From NCBI GenBank assembly GCA_002384935.1, contig DGCD01000017.1, forward strand, positions 215,630-279,629: DNA of 64,000 bases, given 5' to 3'. Below, piece after piece: positions 18,649 to 27,929 of the stretch (position 1 is its first letter; every line of letters begins with the position of its first letter). Source of the DNA: Pusillimonas sp. UBA3987 (lineage in GTDB: Bacteria > Pseudomonadota > Gammaproteobacteria > Burkholderiales > Burkholderiaceae_B). The notes under the pieces are model-generated. The model was not told where the DNA came from and did not search any database. It worked only from the letters and a program-made list of their open reading frames with translations. The position numbers and the translations under genes were made by a program.

Positions 18649-19608
18649 ATGACCACTGCAAAACACGCCAAAGTCATCATTCTTGGATCGGGCCCTGCCG
18701 GGTATACCGCGGCCGTCTATGCCGCCCGCGCCAACCTGAGCCCCTTGCTTATTACCGGGCTTGAACAGGGTGGCCAACTCATGACCACAACAGATGTCGA
18801 CAATTGGCCTGCAGACGCCACCGGCGTGCAAGGCCCCGACCTGATGCAGCGCTTTCAAGAACATGCCGAACGCTTTGAAACCGAGATGGTATTCGACCAT
18901 ATCGCCAGCGTCGACCTTTCAAAGCGCCCATTTACGCTCACTGGCGATTCAGGTGATATTTTCACATGCGACTCTCTCATCATTTCCACCGGTGCGTCGG
19001 CCCAATATCTGGGTCTGCCCTCTGAAGAAGCCTTTATGGGCAAAGGGGTTTCTGCCTGCGCAACCTGCGACGGCTTTTTCTACAAGAAACAAGACGTTAT
19101 TGTGGTTGGCGGCGGCAACACGGCCGTTGAGGAAGCGCTTTACTTGTCAAACATCTGTAAAACCGTAACCCTGGTTCATCGACGCGACAAATTCCGCGCC
19201 GAGCCCATTATGGTCGATAAAATGATGGAAAAGGTAAATAACGGCAACATGCGCCTGAAACTCTTTCACGAGCTTGAGGAAGTATTGGGCGACAAAACAG
19301 GTGTAACAGGTGTGCGCCTGCGGAACAACCAATCGGATGAAACCGAAAACCTCGATGTTACAGGCGTGTTCATTGCCATCGGCCACAAGCCCAATACCGA
19401 TATTTTCGCCGGCCAATTAAACATGGAAAACGGTTACATCATTACCAAAAGCGGTTTGAACGGGCTGGCCACCATGACATCGGTGCCGGGTGTTTTTGCG
19501 GCCGGCGACGTTCAGGATCACGTGTATCGCCAGGCCATTACGAGCGCCGGAACCGGTTGTATGGCAGCGCTTGATGCCCAGCGCTGGCTGGAGAATGAAG
19601 GACAATAA
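18649..19608 (+). CDS. trxB: Thioredoxin-disulfide reductase
   Basis: The 319-residue FAD/NADPH flavoenzyme reduces thioredoxin. The FAD-binding GSGPAGYTAA is at 13-22. The redox-active dithiol is C137-A-T-C140. The NADPH-binding GGGNTAVEEA and the C-terminal FAAGDVQDHVYRQAI are also present. Length matches E. coli TrxB. The gene is divergent from ftsK with 43 bases between them. Confidence 0.97.
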   Translation: MTTAKHAKVIILGSGPAGYTAAVYAARANLSPLLITGLEQGGQLMTTTDVDNWPADATGVQGPDLMQRFQEHAERFETEMVFDHIASVDLSKRPFTLTGDSGDIFTCDSLIISTGASAQYLGLPSEEAFMGKGVSACATCDGFFYKKQDVIVVGGGNTAVEEALYLSNICKTVTLVHRRDKFRAEPIMVDKMMEKVNNGNMRLKLFHELEEVLGDKTGVTGVRLRNNQSDETENLDVTGVFIAIGHKPNTDIFAGQLNMENGYIITKSGLNGLATMTSVPGVFAAGDVQDHVYRQAITSAGTGCMAALDAQRWLENEGQ

Positions 19609-20311
19609 AGCGGGCCTGGCCGACCTGAAAAAACTGCATAAGGAAATTCAGGCCGGCGAGCAGCCCAATCACGTCCAACCCCCCCTCCCCATCGGGCAAT
19701 CTCAGCGATCGGCAAACCAACAGGTGACGCCGTCTGAGTTGCCCGGGGAGGCACTTACGCCTGAAGATCAAGCGCTGTTCCGTCGTGCCGTACGCATGGT
19801 CAAACCGTTGAAGCCGCTGAATACAACGCTATTGCTGCCTCATGCCAAAGAAGACTCAGAAATACTGAAACGAAAGCGGCAATCGGCCAGCGGCGCACCG
19901 CTTGAGAGAATGTCCCAACGCCTCTCTGATCATTATTTGCCCGCGAGACCGCACCTGGACGCAGGCTCCTATCTGAAACCCGGTATGGGTCCGGATGTCA
20001 TCAAAAACCTGAAACGACAAAAATGGCCCATTACAGCCAGCCTGGACTTACACGGGGCCACGCTGGATCAAGCCCGTAACCGGCTTGAACAGTTTCTACA
20101 GTCGTGCATTACACATCAACTGAAATGCGTTCGCGTGGTTCATGGCAAAGGATATGGATCAAGAGACGCCACCCCGGTGCTGAAAGACACTGTCAGACGC
20201 TGGCTCATGCAGTTCAACGCTGTCTTGGCGTATATCGAGTGCAATGAGCAAAACGGGGGTGCCGGGGCGGTGCAGATATTGCTCGAAAAACCTAAACGAT
20301 TACAGCCCTGA
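19595..20311 (+). CDS. Smr/MutS2-type domain protein
   Basis: The 238-residue product has a low-complexity N-terminal half and a C-terminal Smr domain (about residues 140-235). The Smr core motifs are LDLHGATLDQARNRLEQFL and VVHGKGYGS. Smr domains act as nucleases on branched DNA or structured RNA, for example SmrA/SmrB in E. coli. The ATG at 19595 lies inside the end of trxB (14-base overlap), so the genes are coupled. Confidence 0.88.
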   Translation: MKDNKAGLADLKKLHKEIQAGEQPNHVQPPLPIGQSQRSANQQVTPSELPGEALTPEDQALFRRAVRMVKPLKPLNTTLLLPHAKEDSEILKRKRQSASGAPLERMSQRLSDHYLPARPHLDAGSYLKPGMGPDVIKNLKRQKWPITASLDLHGATLDQARNRLEQFLQSCITHQLKCVRVVHGKGYGSRDATPVLKDTVRRWLMQFNAVLAYIECNEQNGGAGAVQILLEKPKRLQP

Positions 20312-20366
20312 TATACCCGTTCGGGGGTCACCAATATGTAAAAAACAACCGTTCAGTTCCGGCTGG

Positions 20367-20855
20367 CTAGTCTATATCTGCGCAAACCGCCTGCAATTTC
20401 TGCAAAATATCATATAACTTCACCCGATCTTCTGTTTCAAGCGACAAAAGAAGGCGGGCATGACGTTCCCGCGCCATCGGCAAAATCTTGTCGACCAATC
20501 GCGCCCCCTTCGACGTGATGTTACAAACCAAAGAACGATCACCGCTTTTCATGGACGCGGTAAATACCAGATCCATTTTGACCAGTTCTTTCACGATCCG
20601 ACTGACAAGCGCCTTGTCGCTGGCCGACACTTCGGCCAACTGCTTCAAGGGGATAGACCGATGATGCGCAACCGTTGAAAGTAGCCGCCACTGCGGTAGC
20701 GTCAGACCAGCCTTGTTGGCATAAGTACTGGGGAAACGTTTCAGATGTGCCGCGATCCGCACGACGGGAACGGACAAAAAATCTTCAACAGTCAGATTGG
20801 AGCCATCAGGCTCGATATGCTCCCAAGGGCAGCGGGTGGAAATATCTCGTGTCAC
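20367..20855 (-). CDS. MarR family transcriptional regulator
   Basis: The 162-residue product has the MarR winged helix. The recognition region is LPQWRLLSTVAHHRSIPLKQ followed by DKALVSRIVKELVKMDLV, and the wing is MKSGDRSLVCNITSKG. It is divergent from the molybdenum hydroxylase operon, and the palindromes and direct repeats between them (20947-21029) are probable binding sites. By family analogy it would be released by an aromatic ligand. The neighbourhood makes that the likely substrate of the adjacent operon. Confidence 0.88.
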   Translation of the reverse strand: MTRDISTRCPWEHIEPDGSNLTVEDFLSVPVVRIAAHLKRFPSTYANKAGLTLPQWRLLSTVAHHRSIPLKQLAEVSASDKALVSRIVKELVKMDLVFTASMKSGDRSLVCNITSKGARLVDKILPMARERHARLLLSLETEDRVKLYDILQKLQAVCADID

Positions 20856-20946
20856 AGCAAATAGTCAGATAAGAGGTTCTTAACAAAACCCGCAAAATTA
20901 GATGATCGGGACGTGAGCCATCATACAACAGCAGAATGCATTCTCG

Positions 20947-20961
20947 ATAAATTGATAAGTC
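20947..20961 (+). repeat. Direct repeat copy 1, probable operator element
   Basis: ATAAATTGATAAGTC. It is identical to copy 2, whose start lies 27 bases further on, in the MarR/hydroxylase intergenic region. Confidence 0.7.
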
Positions 20962-20973
20962 TATTTAAGCCTC

Positions 20974-20988
20974 ATAAATTGATAAGTC
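20974..20988 (+). repeat. Direct repeat copy 2, probable operator element
   Basis: ATAAATTGATAAGTC, identical over 15 bases to 20947-20961. Confidence 0.7.
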
Positions 20989-20997
20989 AATAAGTAA

Positions 20998-21029
20998 AAT
21001 CAATAATTGATTAATCAATTTGATAAGTC
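20998..21029. promoter_or_regulatory. Overlapping palindromes and third repeat core, probable MarR operator
   Basis: AATCAAT-A-ATTGATT (20998-21012) overlaps the perfect 16-base palindrome AATTGATTAATCAATT (21005-21020). The latter runs into a third TTGATAAGTC core (21020-21029). The region ends 44 bases before the start codon of the large hydroxylase subunit. AT-rich palindromes of this size are typical MarR sites. Confidence 0.65.
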
Positions 21030-21073
21030 CAAAATACCCGTCAAGATATGGGTATTGGAAGTGAGAATGCATA

Positions 21074-23419
21074 ATGAGTAATTCGGCGAAAGAAAAGGTG
21101 GCGCCAGACGCCACCTCGAGTCATTTCACGCTAGGAACAGAATTGGCGCAGGTGAACCATCGTGCCAAGGTGCTGGGACGAGCCCAATACGCCGGGGACA
21201 TCAAGTTGCCCGGCATGCTTCACGGCGCAATATTACGCAGCCCCTACGCACATGCACGAATCGTCAGCATCGACACTTCCGCAGCGCTGTCTCTTCCCGG
21301 CGTGAAGGCAGTGTTGACCGGCCGGGAGGCACCCGACACGCCCTGGGGCGGGGGGCACGCGAAAGAACGATATATTCTTGCCAAAGACATTGTGCGCTTT
21401 GCCGGCGAAGAGGTTGCGGCAGTGGCTGCGATTACCGAGGACATAGCCCGCAACGCACTGGATTTGATCCGGGTCGAATATGAAGAGTTGCCTCCGTTGC
21501 TCACGGCCGACGCAGCGCTGGCACCTGATGCGCCCACCGTACATCCCGACCGCAACAACAATGTGGCCCACGAAATCAAGTTCGACCGCGGCGACGTTGA
21601 GACCGCATTTGCTTCGGCCGATCTGGTTTACGAGGCAACGTACAGCACACCGCCTCAGTATCCCGGCTATCTGGAACCCATGGTGTCGGTTGCTTCGGTT
21701 GAGGCCGATGACCGCCTGCATGTCTGGACCTCGACGCAAACGGTGTTTCTGGCTCGCTCTCGGATTGCCAAAGCACTGGAAATGCCCATTTCGTCTGTGC
21801 GCGTGATCCAGCAGACCACCGGCGGCGGATTCGGCGGAAAAATCGTCGAGGACGACAACCAACTGGTCGCCGGCCTGCTTGCCTTGCACACGCGACGACC
21901 GGTGCGGCTGCTGAATAACCGACTTGAGGATTTCCTATCCTGTTGCTCGAGCCTGCCCGAACGCATCACGCTCAAACTGGGTATGACTCGCGAAGGTATT
22001 ATTGTGGCGAAAGACGTTCATATCGTTGCCGATTGTGGCGCCTATTCCGGCCTGTCGGGCGAAGTCATGCACGTTAGTGCCATGCGCAGCGACAATATGT
22101 TCCGCACGATGAACGTGCGCTGCCATGCCTCACTGGTGCATACCAACACCCCGCCTCACGGCGCTTTTCGGGGCTTCGGCGGATCACAAATGCTGTTTGC
22201 ACTCAACAGCCATATCGACACCATGGCACGCGAGTTGAACCTGGACCCGACCGCCATCCACGACCGCAACGCCATTGGCGCCGGCGAAACCTCGGTGCAC
22301 GGATGGAAGATCCAAAGCACCGGCTTTAAACAATGTCTGGCCAATGCAACCGCAGCTATTGACTGGACCAGCAAGCGGGCGGCACCCCGCGGCACCGGCG
22401 TGCGGCGCAGGGGCGTAGGCATGGCCGCGGCCATGCACGTTTGCGGCAACCGGACAATGGGCAACTGGGACGGCTCCACCGTCACTTTAAGGCTCAACGA
22501 AGACGGTGGGCTGATCGTGCACAACGGCGAATGCGATATGGGCCAGGGTGCAACAACCATGATCACCCAGATTGTTGCCAACGAATTCAAGATCCCGCTT
22601 TCACAGGTGCGTTTACTTGCGCCGGATACCGACAGCGCCCCTTATGCCCTGGGTTCCTTTGCATCACGCGTCACGATGTCCGCCGGCAATGCCGCCATTC
22701 AGGCCAGCCGTGCGGCGCACGCAAAACTTTTCGCCCTGAGCGCGCAACTGGCCAACGTATCGCCTAAAGATATGGCGCTGGTTGACGGCGGCGACATAGA
22801 AGTGCGCAATACCAAACAGCGCTTCACGCTTGCCCAATTGGCCAGGGAGCATATCTGGCGTCATGGCGGCGAAGCCCTTCAGGTCAGTGAAACCTGGGAT
22901 CCGCCCACCGAAGAGCCCGACGCAGACCTGTACGGCAATTGCGCACCGACCCACTCTTTTTCCGCTCAAGCCATTGAGGTGGAAGTGGACACGGAAACAG
23001 GCCAGGTCAAGGTACTGGACAGCTATCTTTCCGACGATCTGGGCCGGGCGCTAAACCTGAACGCCGTGCACGGACAGGCCAATGGCGGTTGCGTTCAAGC
23101 CATCGGCTGGACCCTATACGAAAATCTGCAAGTTGAAGATGGCCGCATCCTCAATGGCAATTTTGCCGACTACACCATGGCCACGGCCGAATCCGTACCC
23201 ATGCTGCGCGGCGGCTTTGTGGAGTCGATGGATCCCGTTGGGCCTTATGGTGCCAAAGCGTCCAGCGAAACACCGATTCTGATGGCCGCGCCGGCCATTG
23301 CAAACGCAGTGTACGACGCAGTAGGCGTACGTATCCGCGACCTGCCAATCACGCCTGAAAAAGTACTGGCCGCCCTGCGCGCCAAGAAAGAACAGCAAGG
23401 AGCCGTAGCACATGCGTAA
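21074..23419 (+). CDS. Xanthine dehydrogenase/CoxL-family molybdopterin-binding subunit
   Basis: The 781-residue large subunit of a three-part molybdenum hydroxylase. Visible family motifs are RAQYAGDI near the start, the cofactor-binding TTGGGFGGK, GAFRGFGGSQ, and the catalytic glutamate in YGAKASSETP. The loop sequence is not the AYRCSFR of true CO dehydrogenase, so CO oxidation is unlikely. The xanthine dehydrogenase GAKGVGE form is replaced by GAKASSE, closer to aromatic-acid or acyl-CoA hydroxylating and reducing relatives. The substrate is unknown. It heads an operon with FAD, FeS and CoxG-like genes and an ABC importer. Confidence 0.9.
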   Translation: MSNSAKEKVAPDATSSHFTLGTELAQVNHRAKVLGRAQYAGDIKLPGMLHGAILRSPYAHARIVSIDTSAALSLPGVKAVLTGREAPDTPWGGGHAKERYILAKDIVRFAGEEVAAVAAITEDIARNALDLIRVEYEELPPLLTADAALAPDAPTVHPDRNNNVAHEIKFDRGDVETAFASADLVYEATYSTPPQYPGYLEPMVSVASVEADDRLHVWTSTQTVFLARSRIAKALEMPISSVRVIQQTTGGGFGGKIVEDDNQLVAGLLALHTRRPVRLLNNRLEDFLSCCSSLPERITLKLGMTREGIIVAKDVHIVADCGAYSGLSGEVMHVSAMRSDNMFRTMNVRCHASLVHTNTPPHGAFRGFGGSQMLFALNSHIDTMARELNLDPTAIHDRNAIGAGETSVHGWKIQSTGFKQCLANATAAIDWTSKRAAPRGTGVRRRGVGMAAAMHVCGNRTMGNWDGSTVTLRLNEDGGLIVHNGECDMGQGATTMITQIVANEFKIPLSQVRLLAPDTDSAPYALGSFASRVTMSAGNAAIQASRAAHAKLFALSAQLANVSPKDMALVDGGDIEVRNTKQRFTLAQLAREHIWRHGGEALQVSETWDPPTEEPDADLYGNCAPTHSFSAQAIEVEVDTETGQVKVLDSYLSDDLGRALNLNAVHGQANGGCVQAIGWTLYENLQVEDGRILNGNFADYTMATAESVPMLRGGFVESMDPVGPYGAKASSETPILMAAPAIANAVYDAVGVRIRDLPITPEKVLAALRAKKEQQGAVAHA

Positions 23420-24296
23420 TTTTGACTATCTGGAACCCAGCACAACGGAAGAGGCCAGCCGCCTGCTGACAGAGCACGAAGATGAAGAGGCACTGCTGAT
23501 TGCGGGTGGCACGGCATTGACACTCACCATGCGTCAACGGATGCTGCTGCCAACCCACCTCATATCAGTGGCCAAAATCGATCGTTTGCACGGTATCGAA
23601 TTCGACCCGCAAACAGGCCTGCGTATCGGCGCCTTTTCACGTCATTCAGATATCGCGCGCTCACCGCTGGTTCGCCAGCATTATCCTGTTCTGGCCAGCA
23701 TGGCCGAACGCGTTGCCAATCCGCAGGTACGCAACCAGGGAACCATCGGGGGCAATCTTTGCTATGGCGACCCTTCTACCGACCCACCCGGTTGCTTACT
23801 GGCATTGAACGCAACCGTATTGTTGGGTAGTACCCAAGGCGAGCGAACAATGCGCCTAGACGAATTCATGGTGGATTTCTTCGAGACCGCGCTGGAGCGC
23901 GAAGAAATCCTGATTGAAATCCGCGTTCCGCCTTTGCCTGAGAATGCCGTTGGCCTTTATAGCCGCTTCCTGAAAACTGCTGCCGAACACCGGCCATTGG
24001 TCAGCGTCACGCTGGTGGCTGATCGCGACGGATCGACTTGCCATGAGGCCCGTATCGCCGTAGGCGCCTGCGTGCCTGTTCCCACGCGCCTGGCGCGCGC
24101 CGAAGCTTTTCTTCAAGGGCGTACCGTCACACCCGCAGTGGCCGCGGAGGCCGCCGATATGCTGGCGCAAGACATTGAACCCATCTCCGACTCGCGCGGC
24201 AGTGCGCAATACCGGCGCGACATCGTACGTGCCGTTGCCCGCCGCACAATCTGCGAGTTATTTGAACTTTCCATTGATGAAGGAGTGTCCGCATGA
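23412..24296 (+). CDS. FAD-binding subunit of molybdenum hydroxylase (CoxM/XdhB-like)
   Basis: The 294-residue medium subunit passes electrons from the FeS centres to FAD. The FAD-binding motifs are IAGGTALT and NQGTIGGNLCYGDPSTDPPG. It overlaps the large-subunit gene by 8 bases and the FeS-subunit gene by 4, so the three are translated as a unit. Length matches CoxM (about 290). Confidence 0.92.
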   Translation: MRNFDYLEPSTTEEASRLLTEHEDEEALLIAGGTALTLTMRQRMLLPTHLISVAKIDRLHGIEFDPQTGLRIGAFSRHSDIARSPLVRQHYPVLASMAERVANPQVRNQGTIGGNLCYGDPSTDPPGCLLALNATVLLGSTQGERTMRLDEFMVDFFETALEREEILIEIRVPPLPENAVGLYSRFLKTAAEHRPLVSVTLVADRDGSTCHEARIAVGACVPVPTRLARAEAFLQGRTVTPAVAAEAADMLAQDIEPISDSRGSAQYRRDIVRAVARRTICELFELSIDEGVSA

Positions 24297-24772
24297 ACTC
24301 GCATCGCATTGAATGCACAGTAAACAACGAAAAACAAAGCGTCGAAATACCCACGGGCCGGCTGCTTTCCGACTTCTTGCGCGATGATCTGAACCTGACC
24401 GGCACCAAACGCGGTTGCGAGACCGGCGTTTGTGGCGCGTGCTCCATATTGCTTGATGGCGAAGTCGTTAAATCCTGCCTCCTGCTGGCCGTGCAGGTCA
24501 ACGGCCGTCATATCACGACAATCGAGGGGCTCGCCGGACAAGAGAAAACACATCCATTGCAGGAGAGCTTCATCAAATGCGGTGGATTGCAATGTGGCTA
24601 CTGCACACCGGGGATGATTATGGCATCGTGCGACCTGCTCAAAAACACGCCCAATCCGGATATTGAAGAAGTACAGCGCGGACTCTCGGGGAATTTGTGT
24701 CGCTGCACCGGCTACACACAAATTGTCGAGTCAGTACTGCATGCAGCACAGGAAATGAATCATGGAAATTGA
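24293..24772 (+). CDS. [2Fe-2S] subunit of molybdenum hydroxylase (CoxS/XdhC-like)
   Basis: The 159-residue small subunit carries two 2Fe-2S clusters. The plant-ferredoxin-type set is CETGVCGACSILLDGEVVKSC. The second set is CGYCTPGMI with NLCRCTGY. It accepts electrons from the molybdopterin centre and passes them to the FAD subunit. It overlaps the next gene by 11 bases. Confidence 0.95.
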   Translation: MNSHRIECTVNNEKQSVEIPTGRLLSDFLRDDLNLTGTKRGCETGVCGACSILLDGEVVKSCLLLAVQVNGRHITTIEGLAGQEKTHPLQESFIKCGGLQCGYCTPGMIMASCDLLKNTPNPDIEEVQRGLSGNLCRCTGYTQIVESVLHAAQEMNHGN

Positions 24773-25568
24773 AAAGAAACTCGTCGTTTCCGCCCCCCGC
24801 GATAAGGTGTGGGCAATGTTGATGGACCCTCACGTCATGACGGGCGCGGTCCCGGGAATGCAATCCATCGACGTCATCAGCCCAACCGAATATACGGCGC
24901 TCATGAAGGTCAAAATTTCCTTTATCAGCGCGAGGTTCAAACTGCATACGCATATTGTCGAACAGCGCGAGCCCGAATACCTGCGTGCCGAAGGCACCGG
25001 GGAGGACACATCGGTCGCCAGTTCTCTCAAACAGACCAGCGAGATCTTTCTAACAGACACACCAGAAGGCGGGACTGAATTACGCATCAAAGTCAATGTA
25101 GACCTGTTGGGGCGTCTGGGTACGTTCGGCCTGTCGGTCATGAAGACCAAAGCCGACCGCATGTGGGACAGCTTTGGCAAGAACCTGGCAGCACAACTCG
25201 AAGGACAAAAGCCGGGGCAGCCCGATGCTGCCGGGGCCGGCTCCGACACGCCCAGGGAAAGTGCCCCGCCCGCCGAACCGAAAACCGGCCCGTCAAACGA
25301 GCAGCCCCCAAGCCACTCGAAAGAAACACCGGCAAGGGAATATGAACCTGCCGAGCACGACACGGCGGACGAACCCAAGCCCCAGGGTTGGTTTTCACGT
25401 TTGCTCGGTGGCAATCGAACATCAGTGAACAGGTTGCCCGCCCAGTCTGCATCCGTTATTCGTATCGAAATCCGTCAGATCGATCGAACCATCGCTGTCG
25501 AATGGCCTGTGGAAGCCGCAAATCAATGCCAGGAATGGTTGCGTGATTTATTGACGCGTACAAAATAA
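24762..25568 (+). CDS. CoxG-like SRPBCC protein with extended C-terminus
   Basis: Residues 1-150 form the carbon monoxide dehydrogenase subunit G (CoxG) SRPBCC fold (EIEKKLVVSAPRDKVWAMLM, then GAVPGMQSID). CoxG anchors the hydroxylase to the membrane in CO oxidisers. Here a Pro/Glu/Ser-rich linker (about 150-205) is followed by about 60 C-terminal residues (from PQGWFSRLLGGN) that I do not recognise. They may dock to a membrane or a partner. The overlap with the FeS subunit supports a role with this enzyme. Confidence 0.85.
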   Translation: MEIEKKLVVSAPRDKVWAMLMDPHVMTGAVPGMQSIDVISPTEYTALMKVKISFISARFKLHTHIVEQREPEYLRAEGTGEDTSVASSLKQTSEIFLTDTPEGGTELRIKVNVDLLGRLGTFGLSVMKTKADRMWDSFGKNLAAQLEGQKPGQPDAAGAGSDTPRESAPPAEPKTGPSNEQPPSHSKETPAREYEPAEHDTADEPKPQGWFSRLLGGNRTSVNRLPAQSASVIRIEIRQIDRTIAVEWPVEAANQCQEWLRDLLTRTK

Positions 25569-25632
25569 AACAAAGCAGGTACTTTGAACAGATACAAACG
25601 AGCAGTACCTTTCAAACACAAGGAGATTGTCC

Positions 25633-26811
25633 ATGTTTCAGCATATCAATAGAAAAGGCGTCCTGCATTTTGCAAGCCGCGCGTTGCTCACCAGTCTTTT
25701 AGGCGTAAGTGCCGCGGCCCATGCTGCCGACATTAACGTAGGGGTCATATTGCCTCTGTCGGGTCCTGTTGCAGCCCAAGGGCAAAGTACTGTCGAGGGC
25801 CTCAAAGCCGGCATGGCTTATCAGGACTCGGTCAATGGACACCAGCTCAAGATCATTCAACTGGATGATGCATCGAATCCGTCGATGACCACCCGCAATG
25901 CCCGTAAACTGATCAGCCAGGATAAAGTCGACGTTCTGATCGGCACCAGCAGTGTTCCCGGCGCCATGGCACTTGCAACCGTGTCTCGTGAAGAGCAAAC
26001 GCCCCTGATTTCGTTTACTCCCATAGAGCTCAAGGACGACGCGGCCAGTTGGGCTGTGACGACAACACAGTCCGGCCCCATCATGGTCTCGGCCGTGGTA
26101 GACGAGATGAAACGCAATGGTGTCAAAACCGTCGGATATATCGGCTTTTCAGATGCCTGGGGTGACGTTGCCTACGCCGCCCTGCAAAAATATGCAAAAG
26201 AAGCCGGTATCGAGGTCGTTGCCAACGAACGCTATGCGCGCGCGGACAACTCGGTAACAGCCCAAGTGCTCAAAGTAATCGCCGCCAATCCCGATGCAGT
26301 CCTGGGTGGTGGAGCGGGCACACCTGGCGCGCTACCTTATATCGGTTTGCATGAGCGCGGCTATAAAGGCGCCATTTATGGTACCCACGCCATTCTAAGC
26401 CCTGAGTTTGTTCAATTGGTCGGCGAGGCCGGTGAAGGCTTGCTTGTACCAACAGGCCCTGCCCTGGTTGGAAAACAACTTCCGGCCGACAACCCAAGCA
26501 AGGCGATCATCGAAGACTACGCCAAGGCTTATAAAACCGCACATGGGGAAGAGCCCTACGATGTCTTCTCGGCTTATGCTTTTGACGCCTGGCTGGTACT
26601 TGTAGAAGCCGCCAAGAAGGTGCCTGCAGGCATTGAGCCCGGCACACCGGAATATCGCACAGCACTGCGCGACGCGATCAAGCAGACCAGTGAGCTGGCA
26701 GGTACCGAAGGCGTTTTCAGCTATGCCCCGGATACTGCATACGGTGTCACCAAAGACTCAGTGGTCATCGTCAAGCTGGAAAACGGTGAATGGTCGCTGC
26801 AACAACCTTAA
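25633..26811 (+). CDS. Periplasmic substrate-binding protein of Liv-type ABC importer
   Basis: The 392-residue product has a signal peptide ending near AAAHA-ADINVG. The LivJ/LivK fold follows (VGVILPLSGPVAAQGQSTVEGLKAG, then SRNARKLI-like and GTSSVPGAMALA segments). Such proteins in catabolic operons often bind aromatic acids rather than amino acids. ATG 25633 has AAGGAG 7 bases upstream; a TTG at 25627 is too close to it. A strong hairpin follows the stop codon. Confidence 0.9.
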   Translation: MFQHINRKGVLHFASRALLTSLLGVSAAAHAADINVGVILPLSGPVAAQGQSTVEGLKAGMAYQDSVNGHQLKIIQLDDASNPSMTTRNARKLISQDKVDVLIGTSSVPGAMALATVSREEQTPLISFTPIELKDDAASWAVTTTQSGPIMVSAVVDEMKRNGVKTVGYIGFSDAWGDVAYAALQKYAKEAGIEVVANERYARADNSVTAQVLKVIAANPDAVLGGGAGTPGALPYIGLHERGYKGAIYGTHAILSPEFVQLVGEAGEGLLVPTGPALVGKQLPADNPSKAIIEDYAKAYKTAHGEEPYDVFSAYAFDAWLVLVEAAKKVPAGIEPGTPEYRTALRDAIKQTSELAGTEGVFSYAPDTAYGVTKDSVVIVKLENGEWSLQQP

Positions 26812-26823
26812 CCAGGAAACGAG

Positions 26824-26848
26824 GCGTCACGCATCCAATGCGTGACGC
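26824..26848 (+). other. Strong intra-operon hairpin after the binding-protein gene
   Basis: GCGTCACGCAT (26824-26834) pairs perfectly with ATGCGTGACGC (26838-26848) around a 3-base loop. No U-run follows, so it is not a normal terminator. In ABC operons such hairpins protect the upstream binding-protein mRNA and keep membrane components at lower levels. Confidence 0.75.
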
Positions 26849-26885
26849 TGCAAACAAAAACACATAATCAACAGACGACGCCCGG

Positions 26886-27929
26886 ATGGATTCAACTATT
26901 GCAATGATACTGCTGGCCGATGGTTTGGCCTGGTCAGCTATCTATCTCATTATCGGCCTTGGCCTCGTATTAATTTTCTCGGTAACGCGGGTGATTTTTG
27001 TTCCGTTTGGGAGCGTTGCCGTATTTTCGGCATTAAGTTTAGGTGCAATGGAACTGGGGCGCCTGCCCGCGATGATCAACCTGATTGGTCTGTTCGTTGC
27101 CCTGGCCCTGCTCATGGAGCTTGTGGAGCTCTGGCGACAGAAAGCATGGCACCGCCTGCCTCGCACACTGCTTGTATGGCTGGTGGCCCCCCTGGTCCCT
27201 TGCGCCCTGGCTTTTTGGGCCACCGGTCAGGACAGTGAAGCCCTGCGTGTTCTTGCGGCCATTTTACTGGCGGTACCTTTAGGCCCGCTCATTGAGCGTG
27301 TTGCGTTGCGGCCCATTGCCCAAAGCTCGGTCCTTTCTCTACTGATTGTCTCCCTGGTTCTTGATCTGGTGCTGGCCGGACTGGGTCTGCTGTGGTTCGG
27401 TCCGGAAGGAATCCGCACCAAAGCAGCCATAAATGGCTCAATCGCAATATCACCCAATCTGATCCTGAACTACCAGACGCTCTTGACAATCGGCGTTGCC
27501 CTTGCTCTGGCACTGCTGTTTTATATCGTCCTGCAACGCACCAGAATGGGCAAAGTGCTGCATGCCACAGCCTCAAACCCCATCGGCGCACGCCTGGTCG
27601 GCATCCGGCCCGCCGTCACTGCCACTGTCGCCCACGCTATTGCAGCACTGTTGGCGGGCATTGTCGGCGTTCTCGTTTCGCCAGTTGCGACGATTTACTA
27701 TGACAGCGGACTGATTCTGACACTCAAGGCCTTTGTTGCCGCAATTATTGGCGGCATGGTCAGTTATCCCCTGACTGCACTGGGTGCATTGCTGATCGGC
27801 GTATCCGAAAGCTTTGCGGCATTCTGGAACAGCGGCCTGAAAGACGCCATTGTGTTCGGCCTGTTGATTCCGATCCTCGTCATCCGTTCCAGTCTTACCG
27901 CCCACCAAGAAGAAGAGAGTGAAGAATGA
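26886..27929 (+). CDS. LivH-type inner-membrane permease
   Basis: The 347-residue permease of the branched-chain amino acid transporter family has about eight hydrophobic segments. The family sequence near the N-terminus is IYLIIGLGLVLIFSVTRVI, and GARLVGIRPAVTATVAHAIAALLAGI is the cytoplasmic loop contacting the ATPase. It is longer than most LivH proteins (about 300) because of an insert around residues 75-125. It overlaps the next gene by 4 bases. Confidence 0.9.
   Translation: MDSTIAMILLADGLAWSAIYLIIGLGLVLIFSVTRVIFVPFGSVAVFSALSLGAMELGRLPAMINLIGLFVALALLMELVELWRQKAWHRLPRTLLVWLVAPLVPCALAFWATGQDSEALRVLAAILLAVPLGPLIERVALRPIAQSSVLSLLIVSLVLDLVLAGLGLLWFGPEGIRTKAAINGSIAISPNLILNYQTLLTIGVALALALLFYIVLQRTRMGKVLHATASNPIGARLVGIRPAVTATVAHAIAALLAGIVGVLVSPVATIYYDSGLILTLKAFVAAIIGGMVSYPLTALGALLIGVSESFAAFWNSGLKDAIVFGLLIPILVIRSSLTAHQEEESEE

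Noticed and set aside
20947..20988. CRISPR array
   Set aside because: Only two identical 15-mers with a 12-base gap; too short and too few, better explained as operator repeats.
21074..24772. True carbon monoxide dehydrogenase (coxL, coxM, coxS)
   Set aside because: The large subunit lacks the AYRCSFR active-site loop, and the gene order is large-medium-small rather than medium-small-large.
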